A stretch of DNA of 64,000 nucleotides from Lysobacteraceae bacterium (GTDB lineage: Bacteria > Pseudomonadota > Gammaproteobacteria > Xanthomonadales > Xanthomonadaceae): the NCBI GenBank assembly GCA_016789405.1, contig JAEUPQ010000018.1, positions 58,050 to 122,049 of the forward strand, given 5' to 3'. Positions within the stretch are counted from its first letter, which is position 1; every line of letters begins with the position of its first letter. A program made the translations under genes and the position numbers. Shown here piece after piece: positions 56,861-64,000 of the stretch. Under the pieces are notes generated by a model. It did not search any database. It was given only the letters and a program-made list of their open reading frames with translations, and was not told the DNA's origin.

Positions 56861-57550
56861 ATGAACACTTCCCCCGTGGCCACGCTGACTCCCCTCCGCC
56901 GAAACGCCAATCCGCTCGCTCCGACGGTCGCGACCATCGAGCGTTTCCTCTCCCATTGCCACCGTCGCCGCTACCCGCCGCGGACCGAGGTGTTCCGCCC
57001 GGGCGACCCGGCAGGCACCTTGTATTACGTGATCTCGGGCTCGGTGAGCATCATCACGGAGGAAGATGACGGTCGCGAGCTGGTGCTGGGCTACTTCGGC
57101 CCGGGCGAGTTCGTGGGCGAAATGGGCCTGTTCGTCGAAAGCGACCGCCGCGAGGTGGTGCTGCGCACCCGCACCCAGTGCGAGCTGGCCGAAATCGGCT
57201 ACGAGCGCCTGTACCAGTTGCTGGAAGGCCCGCTGTCCAACGATGCCGCCCAGCTGATCTATGCCATCGGCGCCCAGCTGTCCCGGCGCCTGCTGGACAC
57301 CAGCCGCAAGGCTGGCCGCCTGGCCTTCCTGGACGTGACCGACCGGATCATCCGTGCCCTGCACGACCTGACCCGCGAGCCGGAAGCCATGAGCCATCCG
57401 CAGGGCACCCAGTTGCGCGTGTCCCGCCAGGAGCTGGCACGACTGGTCGGCTGCTCCCGCGAGATGGCCGGCCGCGTGCTCAAGAAGCTCCAGGCCGACG
57501 GCAAGCTGCACGCCCGCGGCAAGACCGTGGTCGTCTACGGCACCCGCTGA
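56861..57550 (+). CDS. clp: CRP-like global regulator Clp
   Basis: CRP/FNR-family transcription factor of 229 residues. The cyclic-nucleotide-binding beta roll (about 25-115) contains [19 protein letters not shown] and [16 protein letters not shown]; the C-terminal winged helix contains [26 protein letters not shown]. In Xanthomonas, Clp is switched off by cyclic di-GMP and controls exoenzymes, pili and virulence; the proteases and pilU in this window are the kind of targets it has there. The link to those genes is inference. Confidence 0.94.
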   Translation: MNTSPVATLTPLRRNANPLAPTVATIERFLSHCHRRRYPPRTEVFRPGDPAGTLYYVISGSVSIITEEDDGRELVLGYFGPGEFVGEMGLFVESDRREVVLRTRTQCELAEIGYERLYQLLEGPLSNDAAQLIYAIGAQLSRRLLDTSRKAGRLAFLDVTDRIIRALHDLTREPEAMSHPQGTQLRVSRQELARLVGCSREMAGRVLKKLQADGKLHARGKTVVVYGTR

Positions 57551-57566
57551 CCGGTCGCGCGTTCCG

Positions 57567-58034
57567 GTGACGCCCACCGCCACGCCCGGCCCGCCGCCGG
57601 AGGACATCGACCTCCGCGGCGCCATCCCCGGCGATGCCGGGGACGTGGCGGCGCTGCTGACCCTGCTCGGCTATCCCTGCGAACACGCCGATGCCGCCGA
57701 GCGCATCTCGACGGTCCTGCACAATGACCGCCAGGCGCTGATCCTGGCGCGCAGCCGCGGTGTCGCCTGCGGCCTGCTGGCCCTCGACTTCATGTACTAC
57801 CTGCCGCTGGGCACCACCACCTGCCGGGTCACCGCGCTCGTCGTGGCCGAAGATACCCAGGGCCAGGGGGTCGGTCGCCTGCTGTTGCGCGACGCCGAAC
57901 GCCGTGCCCGACTGGGCGGCGCCGCCCGCCTGGAAGTCACCAGCGCCGGCCATCGCACCGATGCCCACGCCTTCTACCGCGCCTGCGGCTTCACCGAGGG
58001 CGCCGTGCGCTTCGTGAAGCTGCTGGGCGACTGA
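57567..58034 (+). CDS. GNAT family N-acetyltransferase
   Basis: Acetyl-CoA-dependent acyltransferase of 155 residues, starting at GTG 57567. Motif A is [18 protein letters not shown] (Q-x-x-G-x-G type), and the C-terminal [19 protein letters not shown] is the usual motif B. The substrate cannot be told. It lies 16 bases after clp and may be read through from it. Confidence 0.88.
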   Translation: MTPTATPGPPPEDIDLRGAIPGDAGDVAALLTLLGYPCEHADAAERISTVLHNDRQALILARSRGVACGLLALDFMYYLPLGTTTCRVTALVVAEDTQGQGVGRLLLRDAERRARLGGAARLEVTSAGHRTDAHAFYRACGFTEGAVRFVKLLGD

Positions 58035-58067
58035 TGTCCTCCACCCAAGCCCCACGCCACGCCCGCC

Positions 58068-58490
58068 ATGACCACACCCATGCAATGCCCGAAATGCCAC
58101 GCCACCATGCAGATGCTGGAGGGGTACGAGGAAGCCGTCGTCCATCGCTGCGAAGGCTGCCGGGGCATGTGGTTCGAGATCATGGCCCACGAGCAGCTGC
58201 GTGAGGACGCCGCGCGCATCGACCTAGGCGAGCCCGTCGCACCGGCCGAAGGCGAGTACTTCGACCCGACGGCGCCCGCTCCGGCCACCCTGCTGTGCCC
58301 GGCCTGCGATCACTACCCGCTGATCCACATGGTCGACCCGCACCAGCCGCATATCCGCTTCGAAAGCTGCAAGTACTGCTACGGTCGCTTCTACGACGCC
58401 GGCGAGTTCAAGGATTTCGTCGACGACAGCGAGTACGACAGCGCATTCGACAAGCTGCTGAAGAAAGTATCGGCCGCACTGGCCGAGTGA
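58068..58490 (+). CDS. Double zinc-ribbon (TFIIB-type) protein
   Basis: A 140-residue protein with two zinc ribbons: QCPKCHATM with CEGCRGMWFE (residues about 6-38), and LCPACDHYPL with CKYCYGRFYD (about 77-108). The first is the zf-TFIIB family pattern. The C-terminal helix is acidic. It is 33 bases after the GNAT gene. Function is unknown; a nucleic-acid or redox role is usually guessed for such proteins. Confidence 0.85.
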   Translation: MTTPMQCPKCHATMQMLEGYEEAVVHRCEGCRGMWFEIMAHEQLREDAARIDLGEPVAPAEGEYFDPTAPAPATLLCPACDHYPLIHMVDPHQPHIRFESCKYCYGRFYDAGEFKDFVDDSEYDSAFDKLLKKVSAALAE

Positions 58491-58541
58491 CGCCCCCGGC
58501 ATCCCGTTGCGTGCCGACGGACGAATGCCGGACCAATCGCA

Positions 58542-59507
58542 TCACTCCGTCGTGTCGGACGCGGTCATTGCGTGCCTGAGATCCACGGCCCGCGGATCGT
58601 CCTGCACGAAGCGCAGGCCATCGCGCTCACGCTCGATGCCGAGCGCCCTGTAGCTCGCATCGAGCGACGGGAACGCATCCATCGACGCGTAGTCGCGATG
58701 CCGGCGCGCGAACAGATCGGTGCCGGCGATACGATCGAGCTCGCGCGCGAAGGCCTCGGGCTCGACATGCGCGAGACCATCGAGACAGCACCGCGCATAG
58801 CCGTCGAGCACCTTCGGCAGCGACGTGCCGTGGTCGCGGCGGAGGGCCAGGTCCATTTCCAGCCAATACGCCGCCCCTGCCCAGTAGACCCGCATCGTCG
58901 CGCCGCGCCGGCGGCCCAGGGTTGCGAGCGCGCCAGTTGCTCGACTCGCTTCGCCCCGACGAAATCCTGCATCGAGGCGACGCCATGCGTCCTCTGGAGG
59001 CAGCAGGCCAGCGCGGGCACGCAGCAGGTTCTGGTGATAGCTCGCCAGTCCTTCGGCCATCCAGCGACCACGCTCGCCCAGATAGGGATGCGCGAGATGC
59101 GCGAACTCGTGTACGGCCGTCCAGTCCGCTCGCAATTGTTCGAGCGTCGCATCGGAGCGCACGTACAACTGCACCGACACACCGTCGCGCCGATTGGTCT
59201 GCCCCCACGGCACCGGGCTTGGATCGCGGCTGGCGATCTCGCGCACTTCCACGGTCGCCGATTCCAGCGGATAACGGCCGGAGGGAAGCCGCGTCGCACG
59301 TGCCGCCTCCTCGACCCAGTTCTGCAGCATGGTCACGCGGGCCGGATCCTGCACGCCGATCACGTCGATCAACAGTCGCGTTCCGCCCGCATGGCGCACG
59401 GCGGACGCCTGCGACGTTGACGCCGGGCCCGGTGGCGCGGTCGCAGGCGATGCGAATGCCGCACACAGCAGCAAGAGAGCGAGGGCGGGGACGAGGCGTG
59501 GGCGCAT
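58542..59507 (-). CDS. Exported HExxH putative metallopeptidase
   Basis: A 321-residue secreted protein with a signal peptide (MRPRLVPALALLLLCAAFA). The central WTAVHEFAHLAHPYL and, 18 residues on, WMAEGLASYHQ give HExxH plus a downstream Glu, the gluzincin arrangement as in M61-like aminopeptidases. I do not recognise a named family. The rest is mixed alpha/beta with no added domain. It may be a periplasmic peptidase or chaperone-like relative. Confidence 0.78.
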   Translation of the reverse strand: MRPRLVPALALLLLCAAFASPATAPPGPASTSQASAVRHAGGTRLLIDVIGVQDPARVTMLQNWVEEAARATRLPSGRYPLESATVEVREIASRDPSPVPWGQTNRRDGVSVQLYVRSDATLEQLRADWTAVHEFAHLAHPYLGERGRWMAEGLASYHQNLLRARAGLLPPEDAWRRLDAGFRRGEASRATGALATLGRRRGATMRVYWAGAAYWLEMDLALRRDHGTSLPKVLDGYARCCLDGLAHVEPEAFARELDRIAGTDLFARRHRDYASMDAFPSLDASYRALGIERERDGLRFVQDDPRAVDLRHAMTASDTTE

Positions 59508-59561
59508 GCGGATTCGATGCGTGCCCGGGCCCGGGAGTTCCTGCGCGGCCCGGCGCGGGAC

Positions 59562-61475
59562 TCAGCCCCGCTCCAGCATCGGCGGCAGCGGGCAGTGCAG
59601 GACGGCGCAGACGGTGCGCAGCAGTTCGACTTCAGCGACGCGGATGCTGCCATCCCGGCTGACCGCCGCCGTGACGGCCTCGACCAGTAACTGCTTCGCA
59701 TTCGGATCCAGCGCATCGAGCACGGGCCAGACCGGCTCCAGCGCCACCACCCCTTCGCTCGGCACCCCGAATCCGATGGCCTCGCGCGGCAACACGCGCT
59801 GCATGCCGGCATGGTACGCACGCAGCGCGTCCTGCTCGGTGTCGTGGCCGGCGCGCGCCACCACCGCGAGCAGCATCGCGATTTCGCTGCGGCTGTCGGC
59901 GATCCGACGACGCCCGAACTGCGGCTGTCGGGACGGGTCCAGCGATGCGCGCAACTGCATCCTCAGCAGCGTGCCCAGGCAGTACTCGAACACCGACACC
60001 CGGGCGTCGGTGTTGATGACGGCATGGATGGCGTCGAGCACGCGGCTCATTTCCTGGCGCGGCCTGCGACACAGCACCGGGAAACACAGCGAGGCCAGCG
60101 GCAGGCGCAGCATCGGATGCAGGTCGGCCAAGTGCTCCTCCTGCAAGGCGGCTGCCATCACCGCCCGATCGCGCCCCAGCCGCGCGGCGATCTCGGCATG
60201 CTGCTTGTCGCGGACAGCCACGTCGGCGTCGAGCAGCAGCGCCAGGACCAGGGTCACCACGTCTTCCCGCTGCGCCGCGAGCGCGCGCAGGGACTCGTGC
60301 AGGCTGGCCGCGATGATGTCCGCACGCCGGTAATCGTCGGGATGCGGCTGTGCGACCTGCGCAGCGACCATCGGCGGCGACACCTGCATGACGCTTCCCG
60401 CGGGTGGCAACACGCCGGTCGCCCCACCGGACAAGCCACGCCTCAGGTCTTCCTCCAATCCATTCGGCGGGTCGGTGCGCCAGCGCAGCGACAGTTGCGC
60501 CAACTGGTCCGCGCGGAACCCGGGCTCCAGCGCCTGGATCCGCTGCAGCAGCGGCGGGTGCGTCGCGAACAGCCCGCCGAGCCCCACGCCGTCACCGAAC
60601 AGCATGTGGCTGACCTCCTCCGCATCTTCGGCGCGCTCGAGCTTCGCGCCCTCGTGCAGGCCGGCGATCTTCTTCAACGCACCGGACAGGCCCGCCGTCT
60701 GGCGCGTGAACTGGACGGCGGATGCGTCCGCCAGCAATTCGCGCGAGCGGCTCACGCTGGCCTTGATCATGCGCGCGAAGAACAAGCCGAGATAGCCGAT
60801 CGCCATCACCACGAGCGCAACCAGAACCATCACGTCCGCTTCGCGACGGCGCCCGCCCGAACGACCATGCAACAGCATCGCGCGGCCCATCAACGCAACC
60901 GCGAGGATGCCGAACAGCACGCCGATCATGCGGATGTTCAAGCGCATGTCGCCGTTGAGGATATGGCTGAATTCATGGGCGATCACGCCCTGCAGTTCGT
61001 CCCGGTCGAGGCGCTCGAGCGCGCCGCGCGTGACCGCCACCGCGGCATCGGCCGTCGTGTAGCCCGCAGCGAAGGCATTGATGCCGGCCTCCTGCTCCAG
61101 CACGTAGACCTGCGGCATCGGCACGCCGGACGCGATCGCGATTTCTTCCACGACATTGCGCAACCGACGCAGTTGCGGATCCCGTGCCTGTTCCGACACC
61201 GGCACGCCGCCCATCTGCAAGGCGATCGCACTGCCACCGCCTCGCAGGCTGCTGATGCGGTAGAGCGAGGCCAGCCCGATCGCAGCGATGACGAGCAGCG
61301 AGATCAAGACGATGTTCACGCCGATATCGAAGGACGAACGCTCGTCGCTCAGCGAGAGCAGGCCCCACGCAAGCAGGTCGATGGCGCAGACGATGCCCAG
61401 CACTGCGAAGGCGAACAGGAAGACGAGCCGCAAGGAGGCCCTGCGTGCAGTGGCCTGGCGTTCGAAGAAATTCAT
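59562..61475 (-). CDS. M48 (HtpX-like) membrane metalloprotease with TerB-like C-terminus
   Basis: A 637-residue inner-membrane zinc protease. Two N-terminal helices (about 15-70), the catalytic GVIAHEFSHILNGDM, two more helices, and the third ligand in SRSRELLADASAVQF match HtpX/M48. Unlike HtpX (about 290 residues), a further 300 residues follow, ending with a helical TerB-like unit (DPNAKQLLVEAVTAAVSRDG, VAEVELLRTVCAVL). It lies 37 bases after the LemA gene in the same direction, a common LemA-M48 pairing thought to handle membrane-protein quality control. Confidence 0.9.
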   Translation of the reverse strand: MNFFERQATARRASLRLVFLFAFAVLGIVCAIDLLAWGLLSLSDERSSFDIGVNIVLISLLVIAAIGLASLYRISSLRGGGSAIALQMGGVPVSEQARDPQLRRLRNVVEEIAIASGVPMPQVYVLEQEAGINAFAAGYTTADAAVAVTRGALERLDRDELQGVIAHEFSHILNGDMRLNIRMIGVLFGILAVALMGRAMLLHGRSGGRRREADVMVLVALVVMAIGYLGLFFARMIKASVSRSRELLADASAVQFTRQTAGLSGALKKIAGLHEGAKLERAEDAEEVSHMLFGDGVGLGGLFATHPPLLQRIQALEPGFRADQLAQLSLRWRTDPPNGLEEDLRRGLSGGATGVLPPAGSVMQVSPPMVAAQVAQPHPDDYRRADIIAASLHESLRALAAQREDVVTLVLALLLDADVAVRDKQHAEIAARLGRDRAVMAAALQEEHLADLHPMLRLPLASLCFPVLCRRPRQEMSRVLDAIHAVINTDARVSVFEYCLGTLLRMQLRASLDPSRQPQFGRRRIADSRSEIAMLLAVVARAGHDTEQDALRAYHAGMQRVLPREAIGFGVPSEGVVALEPVWPVLDALDPNAKQLLVEAVTAAVSRDGSIRVAEVELLRTVCAVLHCPLPPMLERG

Positions 61476-61512
61476 GGCGGGCTCGCTGCCGGCAGTGACG
61501 CGGATCGCATGT

Positions 61513-62109
61513 TCAGAGCTGCACCCTCGGCGCTTCGCGGACCTGTTCGAAGCGATCCCCGGGGATGGCGAGCTGCAGCGCTGGCACGAAGTCGAACATC
61601 TCGGCGACCAGGCTCGACGGAAAGACATCACGCCGGTTGTTGTAGGCCATGACCGCGTCGTTGAATGCCTGGCGCGCGAACGCGACCTTGTTCTCCGTCG
61701 TGGTGAGCGCCTCGGTGAGTTGCAGCATGGCGTCGTTCGCCTTGAGGTCCGGGTAGGCCTCCGCGACGGCCAGCATGCGGACGAGCCCGGCATCCAGATC
61801 CGCCTGCGCCGCGGCGAGCCGACCCATGGCCTCCGGGTCCCCCGGCCTGGACTTGGCTGCGGCCAGACCGGACTGCGCGACGTTGCGCGCGGCGACCACG
61901 GCATCCAGCGTCGCCCGCTCGTGCTGGAGGTACCCCGTGGCGATCTCGACCAGGTTCGGCACCAGGTCGAAACGGCGCTGCAACTGCACGTCGATCTGGG
62001 CGAAGGCATTCTTGTAGGCGTTCCGGGCCGTGACCAGTCCGTTGAAGATGCCGATGACCGCAACGCTCGTCACGACGAGAATTGCGAGCAGGATCAACAA
62101 AATAAGCAC
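61513..62109 (-). CDS. lemA: LemA family protein
   Basis: A 198-residue membrane-anchored four-helix-bundle protein. One N-terminal transmembrane helix (LILLILLAILVVTSVAVIG) is followed by the LemA core: NAYKNAFAQIDVQLQRRFDL, LVPNLVEIATGY, ENKVAFARQAFNDAVMAYN and the tail FPSSLVAEMFDFVPAL. The start is taken as GTG 62109 after GGGGAG; a TTG one codon earlier is possible. It forms an operon with the M48 protease. Confidence 0.92.
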   Translation of the reverse strand: MLILLILLAILVVTSVAVIGIFNGLVTARNAYKNAFAQIDVQLQRRFDLVPNLVEIATGYLQHERATLDAVVAARNVAQSGLAAAKSRPGDPEAMGRLAAAQADLDAGLVRMLAVAEAYPDLKANDAMLQLTEALTTTENKVAFARQAFNDAVMAYNNRRDVFPSSLVAEMFDFVPALQLAIPGDRFEQVREAPRVQL

Positions 62110-62284
62110 CAAAGCTCCCCTTGTTCATGCAAATCGCGGAACAGGCGCTTATGATCGCCCGAAGGCCGAGCCGCCACCCGCAGCTTGGCTCGTGCCCGGG
62201 CCGCCGTTGGTTACGCCGAAGACGCGCTCCGACTTCCGCTACCGACATGACCCGCAGGCGAAGCATACGCAGGGGGGGCGCACG

Positions 62285-63721
62285 ATGAAAGCCAACTACA
62301 GACTGTCCACGCGCACGCCGCGCCGCATCCGTGGCGTCGTCGCCGCGAAGGCCGGCCTGATCGCGATGTTCCTGCCCATGGCCGCTGGCCTCTCGGCACA
62401 GACGCCCCTGCAATGGGATGGCGGCCCGCAGCCGAACGCAGGCAGCGCGGGCATGAACGGTGTGTACTCACCGAAGGCCACGATGGCCCGCATGTATCCG
62501 GGCGCCGGCCTGCGGATCGCACCATTGGCCGCAGGTTTCGATGTCGCCGAATTCGAGCGCCTCGCGCAGGGGCTGGTCGACAGCCAGAAAGTCCCCGGCC
62601 TCGCGATGACGATCGTCCAGGGCGGACAGGTCGTCAGCGCACGCGGCTACGGTGTCACCGACGTCAACCAGCCCGAAGTCGTCGATGCGCATACCGTGTT
62701 CCGCCTCGCATCGCTGTCGAAGTCGTTCGCGTCGACCGCAGCCGGCATGCTGGTGACCGACGGGCAATTGCGCTGGGACAGCGCGGTGATCGACTACTAC
62801 CCGTCGCTGCAGTTTTCCGTACCGCGTGCGGCCTACCAGCTCACGCTCGCCGACGTCCTGAGCCACCGCGTCGGCATCACCTCGAATGCGTTCGATCGCG
62901 ATCTCGAGGGCAATGCCGAGTACGCATCGCTGGTGCACAAGATCGCCTACGCGCCCATGAAATGCGCGCCAGGCGAATGCTATGCCTACCAGAACATCGC
63001 CTACAGCCTCGTCGGTGATGTCGTGCAGGGCGCCAGCGGCCAGCGCTTCGAAGACTGGGTGGCACGCCGCATCTTCAAGCCGCTCGGGATGTCCGATGCC
63101 AGCTATGGCCTGGACGGAATCACCGCAAGCCAGCGATGGGCCAAACCGCACGTCCGCGCCAAGGCCGGCTGGAGCCCGGTGTTCCCGAAGCCGACCTACT
63201 ACCGCGTCGCGCCAGCCGCCGGCGTCAACGCCAGCGCGAGCGACATGGCGCAATGGCTGCTGGCCCACAACGGCTATCGCCCGGATGTCCTGAAACCTTC
63301 TCTGCTGGCGACGCTGCACGCGCCACTGATCGACACGCCCGCCGAGATGCGCGGGTCGTCATGGCGGCGCCAGCGACTCAATGCGGCCGGCTACGGCCTG
63401 GGCTGGCGCATCTTCGATTACGCCGGCCATCGCGTGGTCTTCCATGGCGGCGCCGTGCAGGGCTATCGCGGCGTGGTCGCCCTGATGCCCGAGCGCGACC
63501 TCGGCGTCGCGATCATGTGGAATGCCAACAGCAACGCACCTTCGGGCCTGCTGCCCACCATCCTCGACCGCGCGATCGGCGTGACGCCGCAGACCTGGAT
63601 CGAAGGCGAATCCGAACCGCTCGAAGAAGGCTTGTACGTGCAGGGACTGCCGAAGCTTCCGGACAGCGAAGCGCGCAGCGGTGGCTCGGACGCATCGGTG
63701 TCGAACGCCAAGCCCCAGTAA
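62285..63721 (+). CDS. Beta-lactamase-fold serine hydrolase
   Basis: Exported class C beta-lactamase/DD-peptidase-like hydrolase of 478 residues. The ATG at 62285 follows GGGGGG; a signal peptide ends near AAGLSAQ (about residue 40). Catalytic motifs: SLSKSF (SxxK, Ser/Lys) at about 144-149, YQN (YxN) in CYAYQNIAYSLVGD, and HGGAVQGYRG (HxG). The C-terminal about 40 residues are a polar tail. Such family members may be esterases or D-amino-acid peptidases as well as lactamases. A terminator follows. Confidence 0.88.
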   Translation: MKANYRLSTRTPRRIRGVVAAKAGLIAMFLPMAAGLSAQTPLQWDGGPQPNAGSAGMNGVYSPKATMARMYPGAGLRIAPLAAGFDVAEFERLAQGLVDSQKVPGLAMTIVQGGQVVSARGYGVTDVNQPEVVDAHTVFRLASLSKSFASTAAGMLVTDGQLRWDSAVIDYYPSLQFSVPRAAYQLTLADVLSHRVGITSNAFDRDLEGNAEYASLVHKIAYAPMKCAPGECYAYQNIAYSLVGDVVQGASGQRFEDWVARRIFKPLGMSDASYGLDGITASQRWAKPHVRAKAGWSPVFPKPTYYRVAPAAGVNASASDMAQWLLAHNGYRPDVLKPSLLATLHAPLIDTPAEMRGSSWRRQRLNAAGYGLGWRIFDYAGHRVVFHGGAVQGYRGVVALMPERDLGVAIMWNANSNAPSGLLPTILDRAIGVTPQTWIEGESEPLEEGLYVQGLPKLPDSEARSGGSDASVSNAKPQ

Positions 63722-63747
63722 GACATCCTGATCTCGCATGACATGCC

Positions 63748-63780
63748 AACGGCCACGGAGCGATCCGTGGCCGTTTCATT
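63748..63780 (+). terminator. Terminator after the serine hydrolase
   Basis: A perfect 12-bp stem (AACGGCCACGGA / TCCGTGGCCGTT, loop GCGA) is followed by TCATTTCC. Confidence 0.82.
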
Positions 63781-63936
63781 TCCGGCACGGATGGGAACCA
63801 ATGGGCAGCGCGCCGCCGCCCAAGGGCATGCCCGGGCACAGCATCCACGCATAAAAAAACGGGTATCCGGAATCTGGTGTGGGTTCTGGCTCCTTGGGTC
63901 TTTGTAGCTATCACTTTCAAAGAATGGATTTTGGTG

Positions 63937-63964
63937 TTGGACGGCTGAGCGGATGTGCTAGAGT
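63937..63964 (+). promoter_or_regulatory. Sigma-70-like promoter for a gene beyond the window
   Basis: TTGGAC and TAGAGT are separated by 16 bases at 63937-63964, with no gene between here and the end of the window. The area also holds two GTGTGGGTTC words (from 63877 and 63980) and a CATAAAAAAACG word that echoes the T-rich motif at 6718. Confidence 0.4.
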
Positions 63965-64000
63965 AAAAGTCGGATTTCAGTGTGGGTTCGCCCAAGGTGC

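Overview
The window is high-GC proteobacterial DNA that reads as Lysobacteraceae/Xanthomonadaceae, most like Lysobacter or a close relative. The evidence is a clp-type CRP-like regulator divergent from a 264-residue speD, a coq7 typical of the group, a pilU next to a DUF4398 protein, several signal-peptide exoproteases, a RAYT transposase, and a REP palindrome headed by GTAG. Gene starts were refined where a ribosome binding site or signal peptide allowed; the many long antisense frames are GC-driven shadows and are left out. || Layout. 1-2.4 kb: 3' part of a membrane-anchored TPR protein whose N-terminus lies outside the window. 2.5-6.6 kb: two subtilisin-like exoproteases with C-terminal P-domains. 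6.6-12.6 kb: a Tat-type multicopper oxidase, an FKBP lipoprotein, an ATP/ADP-translocase-like carrier and a GMC oxidoreductase. 12.7-19 kb: a giant BNR/PKD/FG-GAP secreted protein and a reprolysin-like metalloprotease lipoprotein that share a duplicated C-terminal FG-GAP module. 19.3-21.2 kb: a RAYT transposase followed by a tandem partial copy. 21.2-27 kb: a secreted RHS toxin with a low-GC toxin tip and a translationally coupled immunity gene. 27.4-28 kb: a lipoprotein. || 28-38.6 kb: a tightly overlapped minus-strand polysaccharide operon: ABC-2 permease, Wzt-type ATPase with carbohydrate-binding tail, two methyltransferases (one with a long coiled coil), a WbsX-like/GT4/GT2 fusion, an epimerase, a PhyH dioxygenase and a zinc-ribbon methyltransferase. 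It is led by cystathionine gamma-synthase and cystathionine beta-synthase (38.6-41.3 kb). The likely job is to make, cap and export an O-antigen-like glycan. || 41.5-44.5 kb: YdcH, two coiled-coil envelope proteins and pilU. 44.6-47.6 kb: a fumarylacetoacetate hydrolase / NADAR / Pr6Pr membrane protein / maleylacetoacetate isomerase cluster for aromatic degradation, with a MarR-like palindrome in front and a REP whose GTAG supplies the maiA stop codon. 47.7-48.4 kb: an isoleucine-dioxygenase-like enzyme. 48.6-52 kb: a LuxR/LuxI acyl-homoserine-lactone pair with a good lux box, convergent with a DUF3050 gene and a hemerythrin gene preceded by a second lux-box-like palindrome; this is the best candidate for an undescribed regulated module. 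52-55.7 kb: tRNA-Gln(CTG), rpsI, rplM, glcF-like, coq7, sugE. 55.8-58.5 kb: speD, clp, a GNAT acetyltransferase and a zinc-ribbon protein. 58.5-62.1 kb: a HExxH protein, an M48/TerB-like protein and LemA. 62.3-63.7 kb: a beta-lactamase-fold serine hydrolase. The last 200 bases look like a promoter region for a gene beyond the window.
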